Below are positions 8,844 to 17,318 of a DNA stretch of 64,000 nt, in pieces. The DNA comes from Pseudomonadota bacterium. GTDB lineage: Bacteria > Pseudomonadota > Alphaproteobacteria > Micropepsales > Micropepsaceae. Position numbers and translations under genes: made by a program. The DNA is taken from the NCBI GenBank assembly GCA_021851325.1, contig JAJZDZ010000001.1:1-64000 (forward strand), in the 5' to 3' direction. The notes below the pieces were generated by a model. That model had not been told where the DNA came from, did not search any database, and saw nothing but the letters and a program-made list of their open reading frames with translations. The number at the start of each line of letters is the position of its first letter. The first letter of the stretch is position 1.

Positions 8844-9803
8844 ATGCTTGTCATCCAGACACTGATCGAGAACCTCGGCCTTCTCATCGTCTTCAGCAGC
8901 GTGTTCATCGACCAGGCCGGCATACCGCTGCCCTGTTACCCGATCCTTCTGATCGCCGGAGCCATGGCCACCAGCGCCGACGCCATGGCGACCCTGCTTG
9001 GCGTCGCGTTTACCGCGGCAGTGAGCGCGGACCTGCTCTGGTATGGCATCGGAATGCGCTACGGCCGCCGTGTTCTTAATCTCGTATGCAAGATCGCCCT
9101 GTCACCGGAGTCCTGCATCCGCCGTACCGAAGACACCTTTGCCCGATTTGGCTCCTGGACCTTACCGTTCGCAAAATTTGTTCCCGGGCTCGGCTATGTC
9201 GCGGTGGCATTGTCAGGCATCACGCGTCTCAACGTCTGGCGTTTTGTCATCTTCGACGGCCTGGGCGCGATCGCGTTCGTTGCTGCACCAGTGCTCGTCG
9301 GTCGCCTGTTCCACAATGTGGTCGGTGCGCTTTTGCGTACGCTCTATCAGCTTGGTGCCTATGGCGCAGTCCTGGTTGTGGTGCTGCTAGCCCTGTATAT
9401 TGGCACGCGGCTGCTGGAACGACAGGCCTTCACGCGGCAACTGCGCATGGCCCGTATTTCCATACCCGAATTATTAGCCTTGATGCGCGGGCCAGAAGCG
9501 CCAGTCATTCTTGACGTTCGCGAGCAGTCCGCGCGGCGCCGCGACGGCATGATCCCCGGTGCCGTAGGGGCGGATTTATCGGCGCTCGACGAGATCGCCC
9601 GCACCTATGCCCCTGACGACGAAGTCATCGTCTACTGTGCCTGTCCGAGTGAAGCCTCTGCCGCGGTCGCTGCGCTGCATCTGAAGCGGGCGGGTTTTAC
9701 CAATATCCGCCCGCTCTTTGGCGGTTTCGACGCTTGGGTTGCCGCAGGACTTCCGCTTGAACAAGACGCCCTGAGCGCCGATGGCCGGCCAGCCCTGACT
9801 TGA
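8844..9803 (+). CDS. DedA-family membrane protein fused to a C-terminal rhodanese domain
   Basis: About 319 residues from the ATG at 8844, which gives a compact start typical of DedA proteins (MLVIQTLIENLGLLIVFSSV); a GTG at 8784 is possible. Residues 1-200 form the DedA/SNARE-associated domain: GIPLPCYPILLIAGAM, a membrane re-entrant region, and FAKFVPGLGYVAVALSGI, which fits the conserved F-R-x-x-P-G motif with Lys at the Arg position. Residues from about 215 form a rhodanese fold with DVREQSARRRDGMIPGA and an active-site loop CACPSEASA in which the second Cys would carry persulfide. DedA proteins are linked to membrane lipid scrambling and proton-motive-force homeostasis; the rhodanese half suggests sulfur transfer at the inner membrane. 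Confidence 0.85.
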   Translation: MLVIQTLIENLGLLIVFSSVFIDQAGIPLPCYPILLIAGAMATSADAMATLLGVAFTAAVSADLLWYGIGMRYGRRVLNLVCKIALSPESCIRRTEDTFARFGSWTLPFAKFVPGLGYVAVALSGITRLNVWRFVIFDGLGAIAFVAAPVLVGRLFHNVVGALLRTLYQLGAYGAVLVVVLLALYIGTRLLERQAFTRQLRMARISIPELLALMRGPEAPVILDVREQSARRRDGMIPGAVGADLSALDEIARTYAPDDEVIVYCACPSEASAAVAALHLKRAGFTNIRPLFGGFDAWVAAGLPLEQDALSADGRPALT

Positions 9804-10076
9804 ATCATGCTCTGGCCCCTCCCGTCGGGGAAGATAAGGCGGCGTGACACTTGCACCGTGCCGTCCTTGGCCGGCTTGCTCTCGGTACTCGCTTGTATCA
9901 AGAGTTGGCCTAGCGTCAACACAGCTATGGCGGACAAAGCGTAGCAGGCTTTCACAAGAACGATTGCTCCCCGGCGTTGAATCGGCTGCACTGGGTCTGG
10001 CTCCGTCTGCGTAGGCGCTGTGATCACCGGCCGGAGCGACGTATGTCTGACGTGCAGAAACCAGCTGCGAGGTAAA

Positions 10077-10937
10077 ATGAACGACGGCACTGAACCGGTG
10101 CGCCGAAGCCTTTCCGTAGCGGAGGGCTCGATTTCCTACATCGCCTGGCCGCGGTCGGCGCCGGGCCTACATTTCGCGCACGCCAATGGCTTTAACGCCC
10201 AAACCTACACGACGCTGCTGGCCCCGCTTGCGGATCGTTTCAGCATCGTGGCGAGCGATCTGCGCGGCCATGGCCACACCCAGCTGCCAACGCCACCGGG
10301 CTTTGCCCAGGGCTGGCGCATCTTTGCCGATGACCTGATAAGCACATTGCAGGGCCTTTTCACCGGGCCTGTGCTGCTTGCCGGTCATTCCATGGGCGCT
10401 ATCGCCAGTCTAATGGTGGCGGCCTCCCATCCGCAGCTTGTGCGCGCCCTCGTTCTCATCGAGCCGGTATTTGTGCCACCCGCCATCGGCGTGCGCCCAA
10501 TTCCCGACATTGCCGAGCGCGCTGCCAGACGGCGCGCCATATTTCCATCGCGCGACGCGATGCAGGACGCCTACAGCGGCCGGGGCGCCTTCAAGGGCTG
10601 GCCTGATGCCGTTCTGCGCGACTACATTTTAGGCGGCACCCGCCCCACAGAGGATGGTCAGGTCGCCCTCAGCTGCGAACCTAGGGTGGAAGCGGAAGAT
10701 TTTTGCAGCTCGCCAGTGGCCGCCTATGAACTGGCACGCCAGCTTCGCTGCCCAGTAACCCTGATACGGGGCGATGGCCCGGGCTCGACCTGCGGCGCCG
10801 AAGAGGCCGCCGCTTTTGTGGCGCTCAAGCCTGACACCCGCCTGATCACCGTCCCCGGTGCCAGCCATTTTCTGCCCATGGAATTTCCCGATCTCGTCCG
10901 CACCCACATCCTGACGCGGGTGGGTGGCAGCGCCTGA
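10077..10937 (+). CDS. Alpha/beta hydrolase
   Basis: Cytosolic alpha/beta-hydrolase fold protein of 286 residues. The ATG at 10077 is preferred because GAGGT lies 4 nt before it; the frame is open further upstream but without a ribosome-binding site. HANGFNAQTY (oxyanion region), DLRGHGHTQLP and the nucleophile elbow GHSMGA are clear, and the catalytic His is in ASHFLPME near the C-terminus. The substrate is not evident; the HANG motif is shared with C-C bond hydrolases and esterases. It converges on cysE with 45 bp between the stops and has about 270 bp of unremarkable sequence in front. Confidence 0.85.
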   Translation: MNDGTEPVRRSLSVAEGSISYIAWPRSAPGLHFAHANGFNAQTYTTLLAPLADRFSIVASDLRGHGHTQLPTPPGFAQGWRIFADDLISTLQGLFTGPVLLAGHSMGAIASLMVAASHPQLVRALVLIEPVFVPPAIGVRPIPDIAERAARRRAIFPSRDAMQDAYSGRGAFKGWPDAVLRDYILGGTRPTEDGQVALSCEPRVEAEDFCSSPVAAYELARQLRCPVTLIRGDGPGSTCGAEEAAAFVALKPDTRLITVPGASHFLPMEFPDLVRTHILTRVGGSA

Positions 10938-10982
10938 TCAGCCCCTGCCACCGGCGGGAGCGGGCAACACAGAGAGTGGAGT

Positions 10983-11798
10983 TCAGATCCGCGGAGGAGG
11001 ATCGATCACCTGGTCCATCTCCTGGCTGGGTCGATCGATGCCGCGGCAATTGACCAGGGCTGCAGGAACGCCCACTGCGGTACATCCGGGCGGCACCGAT
11101 TTGAGCACGACACTTCCGGCGCCGACGCGGCTGTACTCGCCAACTTCGATATTACCCAGCACCTTGACGCCCATCGACAGCAGCACGCCCCGACGGATCT
11201 TGGGATGACGGTCCCCGCTTTCCTTGCCCGTACCACCCAAGGTGACATCGTGCATGATCGAAACGTCATCATCGACGACCGCGGTTTCACCGATTACGAC
11301 GCCGGTGGCATGATCAATCATGATCCCCCGGCCAATACGCGCCGCTGGATGAATGTCGACGCCGAACTGCTCGGATACCCGGCTCTGGATAAAATAGGCG
11401 AGCGGCGCCCGCTTCTGCTGCCACAGCCAATGCGCCATACGGTGGCATTGCAGTGCATGGAAGCCCTTGAAGTAGAGAAATGCCTGCAGATAGGAGTGGC
11501 AGGCTGGATCGCGTTCAAACGTCGCCGACAGATCCGCGCGGACCGCCGCACCGATTTCCGGATCGCTGCGCAGTGCAGCTTCAAAGATTTCACGCGTCAG
11601 CATCGGGCTCATGTCATCGCCACCGATCTTCTTGGCCAGAATGAAGGACAGCGCGTCCTCAAGCCGGGCATGGTTGATCACGAGGGCATGGACATAGGAG
11701 GCCAGAGCCGGTTCGGTTTGGGCCAGCTCGCGGGCCTGTTCGCGCAGCGCTGACCAGATCGGATCGCAGCTCGCTACCTTTTCGGGCAGGACGGTCAT
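10983..11798 (-). CDS. cysE: Serine O-acetyltransferase
   Basis: Transfers acetyl from acetyl-CoA to L-serine, the first step of cysteine synthesis. The 271-residue form starts at the ATG at 11798, with GGGAG about 7 nt upstream, and begins with an all-helical N-terminal domain ending in YLQAFLYFKGFHALQCHRMAHWLW. The C-terminal left-handed beta-helix of hexapeptide repeats follows: GVDIHPAARIGRGIMIDHATGV, then IMHDVTLGGTG with the catalytic Asp/His, and the Gly-rich end. The frame stays open upstream for 74 codons, but that part is Pro/Arg-rich and not CysE-like. No cysK lies nearby. A weak promoter (TTGGGC, 18 nt, TACACT on the minus strand) could serve it. Confidence 0.93.
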   Translation of the reverse strand: MTVLPEKVASCDPIWSALREQARELAQTEPALASYVHALVINHARLEDALSFILAKKIGGDDMSPMLTREIFEAALRSDPEIGAAVRADLSATFERDPACHSYLQAFLYFKGFHALQCHRMAHWLWQQKRAPLAYFIQSRVSEQFGVDIHPAARIGRGIMIDHATGVVIGETAVVDDDVSIMHDVTLGGTGKESGDRHPKIRRGVLLSMGVKVLGNIEVGEYSRVGAGSVVLKSVPPGCTAVGVPAALVNCRGIDRPSQEMDQVIDPPPRI

Positions 11799-12032
11799 CA
11801 AAAGGCTCCCAAGGGCTCGCCATAGTGTAACCGAGTTCTGGCCATAAGCCCAATCATGGTGTTGGCGGCTCTGGTGGCACAAATCCGCACGGCCCGGCCC
11901 CCGCTTGGCTCCGCCTGCCGGTGCGGACAGCCCGCCCGACACACGCTGAGGAAAACCCCGGCACGGCGGCGGAGATCCCGAATTGCCGAATGCCCGGGAC
12001 ATGACTATCCCTGAGGGCAAAGGAGATCTTCC
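11799..12032. other. Divergent intergenic region, cysE / leader ORF
   Basis: This stretch must carry the promoters of cysE and of the leader ORF-dioxygenase unit. On the minus strand TTGGGC and TACACT are separated by 18 nt and sit 30-60 nt in front of cysE. I see no riboswitch or recognisable operator. Confidence 0.4.
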
Positions 12033-12110
12033 ATGATCCCAAACAGTGCTATCGCAGGAGCCGGCGCCAGCGCCGTTGCAGCTTTCCCGGCCGGCAGGCG
12101 GTGGTCATGA
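12033..12110 (+). CDS. 25-codon leader ORF translationally coupled to the dioxygenase gene
   Basis: An ATG at 12033 follows a strong ribosome-binding site, AAAGGAG with a 7-nt spacer, which is better than that of the next gene. The frame runs 25 codons (begins MIPNSAIAGAGASAVAAF, ends with GRRWS) and stops at TGA 12108-12110, sharing ATGA with the dioxygenase start at 12107. The dioxygenase itself has only a weak upstream GGCGG. The simplest reading is a small translated leader that delivers ribosomes to the dioxygenase by termination-reinitiation. The peptide is Ala/Gly-rich with no motif I recognise. It is too short to be certain. Confidence 0.5.
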   Translation: MIPNSAIAGAGASAVAAFPAGRRWS

Positions 12111-12892
12111 CACAGCCTGCCCTTTTCATCAGTCACGGCTCGCCCATGCTGGCACTGACGCCGAGCCCGGCAAGGAGCTTCCTCACCGGCTTGGCAGCCG
12201 GACTGTCCCGCCCGCGTGCAATCCTCGTCCTCTCCGCGCACTGGGAAACCGCCACTGTCATGGTCAATGCGGTGACGGGCAACGAGACCATTCACGATTT
12301 TTTCGGCTTTCCGCAGGCGCTCTACGACCTGCGCTATCCGGCTCCAGGTGATATTGGTCTTGCCGAGCAGATCGCCGATCTGTTGACTTCAGCGGGTTTT
12401 CCGACCGGGCTCGACCGGACCCGAGGCCTTGATCACGGCGCCTGGGTGCCGCTGCTGCTGTCCTTTCCTGCCGCCGAAATTCCGGTGCTTCAGCTTTCAG
12501 TGCAGACCAGAGAAGGACCGCAGCATGCCCTGGCGCTCGGCCGCGCGCTGACCCCGCTGCGCGCAGAGGGCGTGCTGATCATCGGCTCCGGGTCCTTTAC
12601 CCACGATCTGCGCCGCTTTCGTGGGCAGCCGATCGATGATCCGGAAAGTCCTGATGTCACGCAGTTCAGCGACTGGATGGACGAAGCCATCGCCCGCTCC
12701 GACATCGAGGCGCTGCTGGCCTATCGAGAACGCGCCCCTTTTGCGCGTGCGGAACATCCCACCGAGGAACATATTCTTCCCCTTTTCGCCACGATAGGTG
12801 CCGGCGAGGGGGGCAAGGCGCGCCGTCTTCACCACTCGACTGAATATGGCATCCTCAGGATGGATGCTTACGGCTTCGGGCTTTCGGCCTGA
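12107..12892 (+). CDS. DODA-type extradiol ring-cleavage dioxygenase
   Basis: LigB-superfamily, 4,5-DOPA-dioxygenase-like (YgiD type) protein of about 261 residues, a non-haem metal enzyme that opens catechol rings with O2. Metal-site and active-site motifs are in order: PALFISHGSPM near the start, VLSAHWET around residue 45, GLDHGAWVPL around 107, and GSGSFTHDLRRF around 165. The ATG at 12107 overlaps the stop of the upstream leader ORF; a GTG two codons earlier is possible. In bacteria the physiological substrate of this subfamily is often unknown, and zinc-type members exist. No aromatic-degradation genes are near, which points to a housekeeping or detoxification role rather than a pathway. 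Confidence 0.88.
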   Translation: MTQPALFISHGSPMLALTPSPARSFLTGLAAGLSRPRAILVLSAHWETATVMVNAVTGNETIHDFFGFPQALYDLRYPAPGDIGLAEQIADLLTSAGFPTGLDRTRGLDHGAWVPLLLSFPAAEIPVLQLSVQTREGPQHALALGRALTPLRAEGVLIIGSGSFTHDLRRFRGQPIDDPESPDVTQFSDWMDEAIARSDIEALLAYRERAPFARAEHPTEEHILPLFATIGAGEGGKARRLHHSTEYGILRMDAYGFGLSA

Positions 12893-13152
12893 CAGGTGAG
12901 CGAAAGCGCCTAAGTCCACAACGTCCTGAGCCACGCAACGCTGCGCGCCATTCTGCTGCCCTCAGCCACCTCTCGTGGCAAAGCCCGCGCCTGGCGCTGG
13001 CTGTGCCGGACATCCGCCTCTGCGCACCTGGACAGTGTGCCCGCTGCCCACATGCCCGGCAAATTTACCAATGGTGGTTGAATGCCAGCGCTACCCGGAA
13101 AATCTTTCGCGGATGCATAGACAGGACACACAGCCGCACTATTGTTCCGGCC

Positions 13153-13743
13153 ATGACGGATACCACATCACTGAACCGGCCTTCGCCCTCAACCCTTGAC
13201 CTGCTCCTGAGCCGCCGCTCCGGCTCGGCCAAGGCCATGACGACGCCAGGCCCATCCCCCGCCGAGCTCGCCCTGATCCTCAAGGCCGCAGCCCGTGTAC
13301 CCGATCACGGCAAACTCTTTCCCTGGCGCTTTATCGTCATTGACGGCGATGCGCGCGCCCGCATGGGCGAGGTTCTCATCGCCGCACTTGATGAAACCGA
13401 GCGGGCAAGTCCGGAGCGTGTCGAACAGGAGCGCAACCGTTTTCTGCGCGCTCCCACCGTGGTCGCCGTGGTCAGTCGGGTGCGCGAAATGATCGCAATT
13501 CCGGTGTGGGAGCAGCAGCTGTCTGCAGGTGCGGTCTGCCAGACACTCCTTCTTGCCGCCCACAGTCTTGGCTATGTCGGCAACTGGCTGACGGAATGGT
13601 GTGCGTATCGGCCCGCGGTCAAGAACGCGCTCGGGCTTTCCTCCGGTGAACGCATCGCCGGATTCATTTATCTCGGAACGGCGGCGCAACCTCTCGAAGA
13701 ACGCGTGCGGCCGGACATGAACGCACTCGTCACCAGGTTTTGA
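13153..13743 (+). CDS. Nitroreductase-family FMN oxidoreductase (YdjA-like)
   Basis: A compact 196-residue nitroreductase-fold protein. LLLSRRSGSAKAMTTPGPS corresponds to the FMN-binding N-terminal R-R-S loop; AARVPDHGKLFPWRFIVI is the YdjA-type variant of the second FMN motif; the C-terminal LGLSSGERIAGFIYLGT supplies phosphate contacts. These enzymes reduce nitro groups, quinones or other acceptors using NAD(P)H. The ATG at 13153 is chosen because upstream codons are Cys/Arg-rich and unlike the family; no strong ribosome-binding site is visible. It is monocistronic, with about 260 bp of non-coding sequence before it. Confidence 0.85.
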   Translation: MTDTTSLNRPSPSTLDLLLSRRSGSAKAMTTPGPSPAELALILKAAARVPDHGKLFPWRFIVIDGDARARMGEVLIAALDETERASPERVEQERNRFLRAPTVVAVVSRVREMIAIPVWEQQLSAGAVCQTLLLAAHSLGYVGNWLTEWCAYRPAVKNALGLSSGERIAGFIYLGTAAQPLEERVRPDMNALVTRF

Positions 13744-13851
13744 CATCATCCCTGCCATTATTTACAGCAGGTGCGAGCCTTCTTTAGCGTGCAGTCGGCA
13801 TTGGAACTGGCAAGCTCGAGAGGGATGAGACAAGCGCGAAGGAAAGCCAAG

Positions 13852-15384
13852 ATGGGCCGCAACATCCTGTTCATTACGACAGACCAAATGCGCTATGATG
13901 CAATTGGTGTAAACGGTCAGAAGATCGCCCGCACCCCGACCATCGACGCGCTGGCCCGAACCGGCATCAATTATACCCGCTGTCATAGCCAGCATGTGGT
14001 CTGTATGCCGGCACGGGCGACAATGATCACGGGCCAGTATGTCTCAACCCATGGTGTCTGGACCAACGGTGTGCCCCTGCCACCGGATGCGCCTTCGGTT
14101 GCGCACTGGCTTCATGACCGCAAGGGATACCGCACGGCCTTGATTGGCAAGGCGCACTTTGAGCCATTCCTGGACATGAAGTTCAAGTTTTATGAGAACC
14201 GCATGGCGAGCCTAAACGAATACGGGCCCTATCGCGGCTTCGACCACATGGAGCTTAGTGCCCATGGCGCCGTGGGCCCATTGCATTATGCCCGCTGGCT
14301 CGCCGCCAAGCATCCCGAGATGATCGCCAATTTCTATCCGGTGCTGGGGCCGGCCATGGTGCAGAATTCGTTTGGTGAGGGCGACACCAACGCGGTGCAG
14401 GTCAAGCGCAACGCCACGCCGCGGGCGCTCTACCACACCGACTGGGTGGCTGATCGCACCATCGCCTACCTCGACAGTCTTGGTGATGACGCAGACTGGT
14501 TTGTATGGATGAGCTTTCCAGATCCCCATCACCCCTGGGATCCGCCAGAAGAAGAAATGGGCCGGCATAACTGGAGGGACCTGCCGGTGCCCTCAGGCTA
14601 TCCGGGGAGTCTCGAGAAAATTGACGAGATCCTGTCAGGCAAACCCCGTCATTGGCGCGAGTGGTGGACGGGCGAGCGTATCAGCTGCTTTGAGGCGCCA
14701 CCTGACTTTGTTCCACGCAATCTCACCGTCGATCAACTGCGCGAAATCGATGCGCGCATTCATGTCAAGAACGAGCTGATCGATGAGGCCATTGCGCGCG
14801 TGATGAACGCTTTGAGCAAGCGTGGCTGGGATGCGCGCACCGACGTCATATTCACCACCGATCATGGCGAGTTTCAGGGCGATTTCGGGCTTCTGTTCAA
14901 GGGCCCCCATCATGTCACGAGCCTGATGCAGTTGCCGATGATCTGGCGTCCGGCGCCCTGCGCGGGCGTTGCCCCGGCAAGCGTTTCAGCACCCGTCGGC
15001 CAAGTTGATCTGGCCTCGACTTTCTGCGCCATTGCAGACCTCGCGCCGGCCCCCTGGATGGAGGGGCAGCCCTTACCCCGCAATGCCGCGGAAGGCGCCG
15101 ACCGCACCGGAGTATTTACGGAATGGGACTCGCAGTTTGGTGACCTCTCCATCAGCCTGCGCACCCTCTACCGCGATGGCTGGATTATCACCCGTTATGA
15201 TGCGTCCTCGATCTATGACGGCACGGAGGGCGAACTCTACGATCTCAAGAACGACCCGCTGCAGTGGCGCAATCTATGGAACGAACCTGCTGCCGCTGCG
15301 ATCAAGGCTGATCTGCTCGAGGATCTGCGCCATCGTACCCCGCCCCTGCGCGCTCCAAGGGCTGAGCCCTACGCCAGCGTCTGA
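13852..15384 (+). CDS. Formylglycine-type sulfatase / phosphonate monoester hydrolase
   Basis: Alkaline-phosphatase-superfamily hydrolase of 510 residues from the ATG at 13852 (AAGGA 9 nt upstream). The metal-binding start NILFITTDQMRYD, the activation motif CMPAR (Cys51; fits C-x-P-x-R, in which Cys becomes formylglycine), GKAHFEP and FTTDHGEFQGDFG are all present. The middle with DWFVWMSFPDPHHPWDPPEEE resembles arylsulfatase/phosphonate monoester hydrolases. No signal peptide is seen, so it is probably cytoplasmic, as phosphonate monoester hydrolases are. The formylglycine-generating enzyme needed to activate it is not in the window. Substrate class (sulfate or phosphate ester) cannot be decided from sequence alone. 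Confidence 0.88.
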   Translation: MGRNILFITTDQMRYDAIGVNGQKIARTPTIDALARTGINYTRCHSQHVVCMPARATMITGQYVSTHGVWTNGVPLPPDAPSVAHWLHDRKGYRTALIGKAHFEPFLDMKFKFYENRMASLNEYGPYRGFDHMELSAHGAVGPLHYARWLAAKHPEMIANFYPVLGPAMVQNSFGEGDTNAVQVKRNATPRALYHTDWVADRTIAYLDSLGDDADWFVWMSFPDPHHPWDPPEEEMGRHNWRDLPVPSGYPGSLEKIDEILSGKPRHWREWWTGERISCFEAPPDFVPRNLTVDQLREIDARIHVKNELIDEAIARVMNALSKRGWDARTDVIFTTDHGEFQGDFGLLFKGPHHVTSLMQLPMIWRPAPCAGVAPASVSAPVGQVDLASTFCAIADLAPAPWMEGQPLPRNAAEGADRTGVFTEWDSQFGDLSISLRTLYRDGWIITRYDASSIYDGTEGELYDLKNDPLQWRNLWNEPAAAAIKADLLEDLRHRTPPLRAPRAEPYASV

Positions 15385-15400
15385 GCGGCCCCTTGGGATC

Positions 15401-16030
15401 TCAGGCAATGCCGATCAGCTTGTGCGTCTGCAGGCTGAGACGCCACAGCGGATGGGCCTGACAATAAGCGACCGCCGCAGCGACATTGGCCTGCTGCTGC
15501 GGCCCGTCCATTGGCTGCAGGAAGAAATGGCGAAATCCGAGGGTACAAAAGCGCTCCGGAGGGGCGTCGGCCTGGGGAAACACCAGCTTCAGTTCGTCAC
15601 CTTCGCGCAGCATCAAAGCGGCGTCGGATTTAGGGCTGACACAGATCCAGTCAAGCCCAGCAGGCGCCGCCTGCGTCCCATTGGTCTCCACCCCGACTTC
15701 GAAGCCCTTGGTATGAAGGGCCCTAACCAGATCCTCGTCCAGCTGCAGCAGGGGCTCGCCCCCGGTGCAGACCACATAAGGCCGGCCGCCGCCCGGCCAG
15801 GCTGCAGCCACCGCCTCGGCAAGCAGGGCCGGGCTCGCGAAGCGGCCCCCGCCCACCCCGTCGGTGCCGACAAAATCGGTGTCACAGAAACGGCATATCG
15901 CCTTCGCCCGATCGGCCTCCCGCCCCGACCACAGATTGCAGCCGGAAAAGCGCAGGAATACCGCGGCCCGTCCGCTCTGGGCTCCTTCCCCCTGCAGGGT
16001 GTAATAGAGTTCCTTGACCGAATATGTCAT
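15401..16030 (-). CDS. queE: 7-carboxy-7-deazaguanine synthase (radical SAM)
   Basis: Converts 6-carboxytetrahydropterin to 7-carboxy-7-deazaguanine in queuosine (preQ0) biosynthesis. The 209-residue protein begins MTYSVKELYYTLQGEG, the QueE signature, then has the 4Fe-4S cluster cysteines in the spread QueE form: Cys31, Cys46 and Cys49 (CRFCDTDF), with a 14-residue insert between the first and second. VCTGGEPLLQLD follows as the SAM-binding GGEP, and ETNGT and VSPK come after it. The start at 16030 is the one that fits the family. queC and queD are not adjacent here. It converges on the sulfatase gene with a 16-bp gap. Confidence 0.92.
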   Translation of the reverse strand: MTYSVKELYYTLQGEGAQSGRAAVFLRFSGCNLWSGREADRAKAICRFCDTDFVGTDGVGGGRFASPALLAEAVAAAWPGGGRPYVVCTGGEPLLQLDEDLVRALHTKGFEVGVETNGTQAAPAGLDWICVSPKSDAALMLREGDELKLVFPQADAPPERFCTLGFRHFFLQPMDGPQQQANVAAAVAYCQAHPLWRLSLQTHKLIGIA

Positions 16031-16128
16031 GACGCGGACATACGCCGTTTGCCACCGATCGCCAAGCATGCTTGCCTTCGGCCGGTGGCTGCGACACCTT
16101 CTGGGACCTGCAACAAAGGATACGCATC

Positions 16129-17250
16129 TTGATTGGAATGGCTGTCAGCGGCACGGGCCTCTTCACCCCGCCATACGCGATTTCAAACGACGAGCTGGTT
16201 GAAAGCTTCAACGCCTATGTGCGGCACCATAACGCGGCACATCACAGCGCGATTGCCAGCGGCAGCATGGCCGCGCTGGCCGAGTCCTCGAGCGAATTCA
16301 TCGTCAAGGCCTCCGGAATCAAGAGCCGCTACGTGATGGACAAGAGCGGCGTGCTCGACCCCGCCATCATGTGCCCGCGCCTTGCGGAGCGGCCAGACAG
16401 CGCCCTGTCCGTGCTTGCGGAAATCGCGGTCGCAGCAGCCCGCGATGCACTCAAGGCTGCGGACCGTACGCCCAGCGATATCGACGGGGTACTGGTCGCC
16501 TGTTCCAATCTGCAGCGAGCCTATCCCGCCATCGCGATCGAGGTTCAGGATGCACTTGGCATCGACGGCTTCGGGTTTGACATGAATGTCGCCTGTTCCT
16601 CGGCGACATTCGGCCTTCAGGCCGCTGCCGATATGGTGGCTGCCGGTCATGCCCGTGCCATCCTCGTCTGCAACCCGGAAATATGTTCCGGACATCTCAA
16701 TTTTACCGATCGCGACAGTCACTTTATTTTCGGCGATGTGGCGACCGCTTTTGTCGTGGAAGCCGCTGATCGGGTGCATAGTCACAACGCCTGGCAGATC
16801 GTCTCCACACGCCTCAAGACCAAGTTTTCGAACAATATCCGTAATAATTTTGGCTTTTTGAACCGCGCCGCCCCCGAAGGGATCGGAAATCGTGACAAGC
16901 TTTTCGTTCAGGAAGGGCGAAAGGTTTTCAAGGAAGTCGTTCCCATGGTCAGCGAGCTCATCCTCGCCCACCTGTCCGACAACAGCATCGCCCCCTCAAG
17001 CCTGCGGCGGCTGTGGCTGCACCAGGCCAACATCAACATGAACGAACTCATCGCCCGCAAGGTCCTTGGCCGCGATCCATTGCCCGAGGAGGCGCCATGT
17101 ATCCTCGATGAATACGCCAATACGAGTTCAGCCGGTTCGATCATCGCCTTCCACAAGCACAGCGCCGATTTGCGTGCCGGCGATTATGGCCATTTGTGCT
17201 CGTTCGGCGCGGGCTATTCCGTGGGCAGCGTGATCCTGCGCAAGTTATAG
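16129..17250 (+). CDS. Beta-ketoacyl-ACP synthase III-like protein
   Basis: Thiolase-fold condensing enzyme of 373 residues, similar to standalone KAS III paralogs (PA3286-like) rather than the housekeeping FabH. The catalytic triad is intact: Cys156 in NVACSSATFG, His298 in WLHQANINM, Asn331 in YANTSSAG. The start is probably the TTG at 16129, which has AAAGGA 8 nt upstream, giving MIGMAVSGTGLFTPP; the ATG at 16138 would place the ribosome-binding site too far away. It likely condenses an acyl-CoA or acyl-ACP with malonyl-ACP. It stands apart from other fatty-acid genes and is divergent from queE. Confidence 0.88.
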   Translation: MIGMAVSGTGLFTPPYAISNDELVESFNAYVRHHNAAHHSAIASGSMAALAESSSEFIVKASGIKSRYVMDKSGVLDPAIMCPRLAERPDSALSVLAEIAVAAARDALKAADRTPSDIDGVLVACSNLQRAYPAIAIEVQDALGIDGFGFDMNVACSSATFGLQAAADMVAAGHARAILVCNPEICSGHLNFTDRDSHFIFGDVATAFVVEAADRVHSHNAWQIVSTRLKTKFSNNIRNNFGFLNRAAPEGIGNRDKLFVQEGRKVFKEVVPMVSELILAHLSDNSIAPSSLRRLWLHQANINMNELIARKVLGRDPLPEEAPCILDEYANTSSAGSIIAFHKHSADLRAGDYGHLCSFGAGYSVGSVILRKL

Positions 17251-17318
17251 TCGGATCAAGACTGGCGGTCAGAGACATCGCTGCCGCACGGCGTCAACGG
17301 TCACGCACCTTGCTCGCG

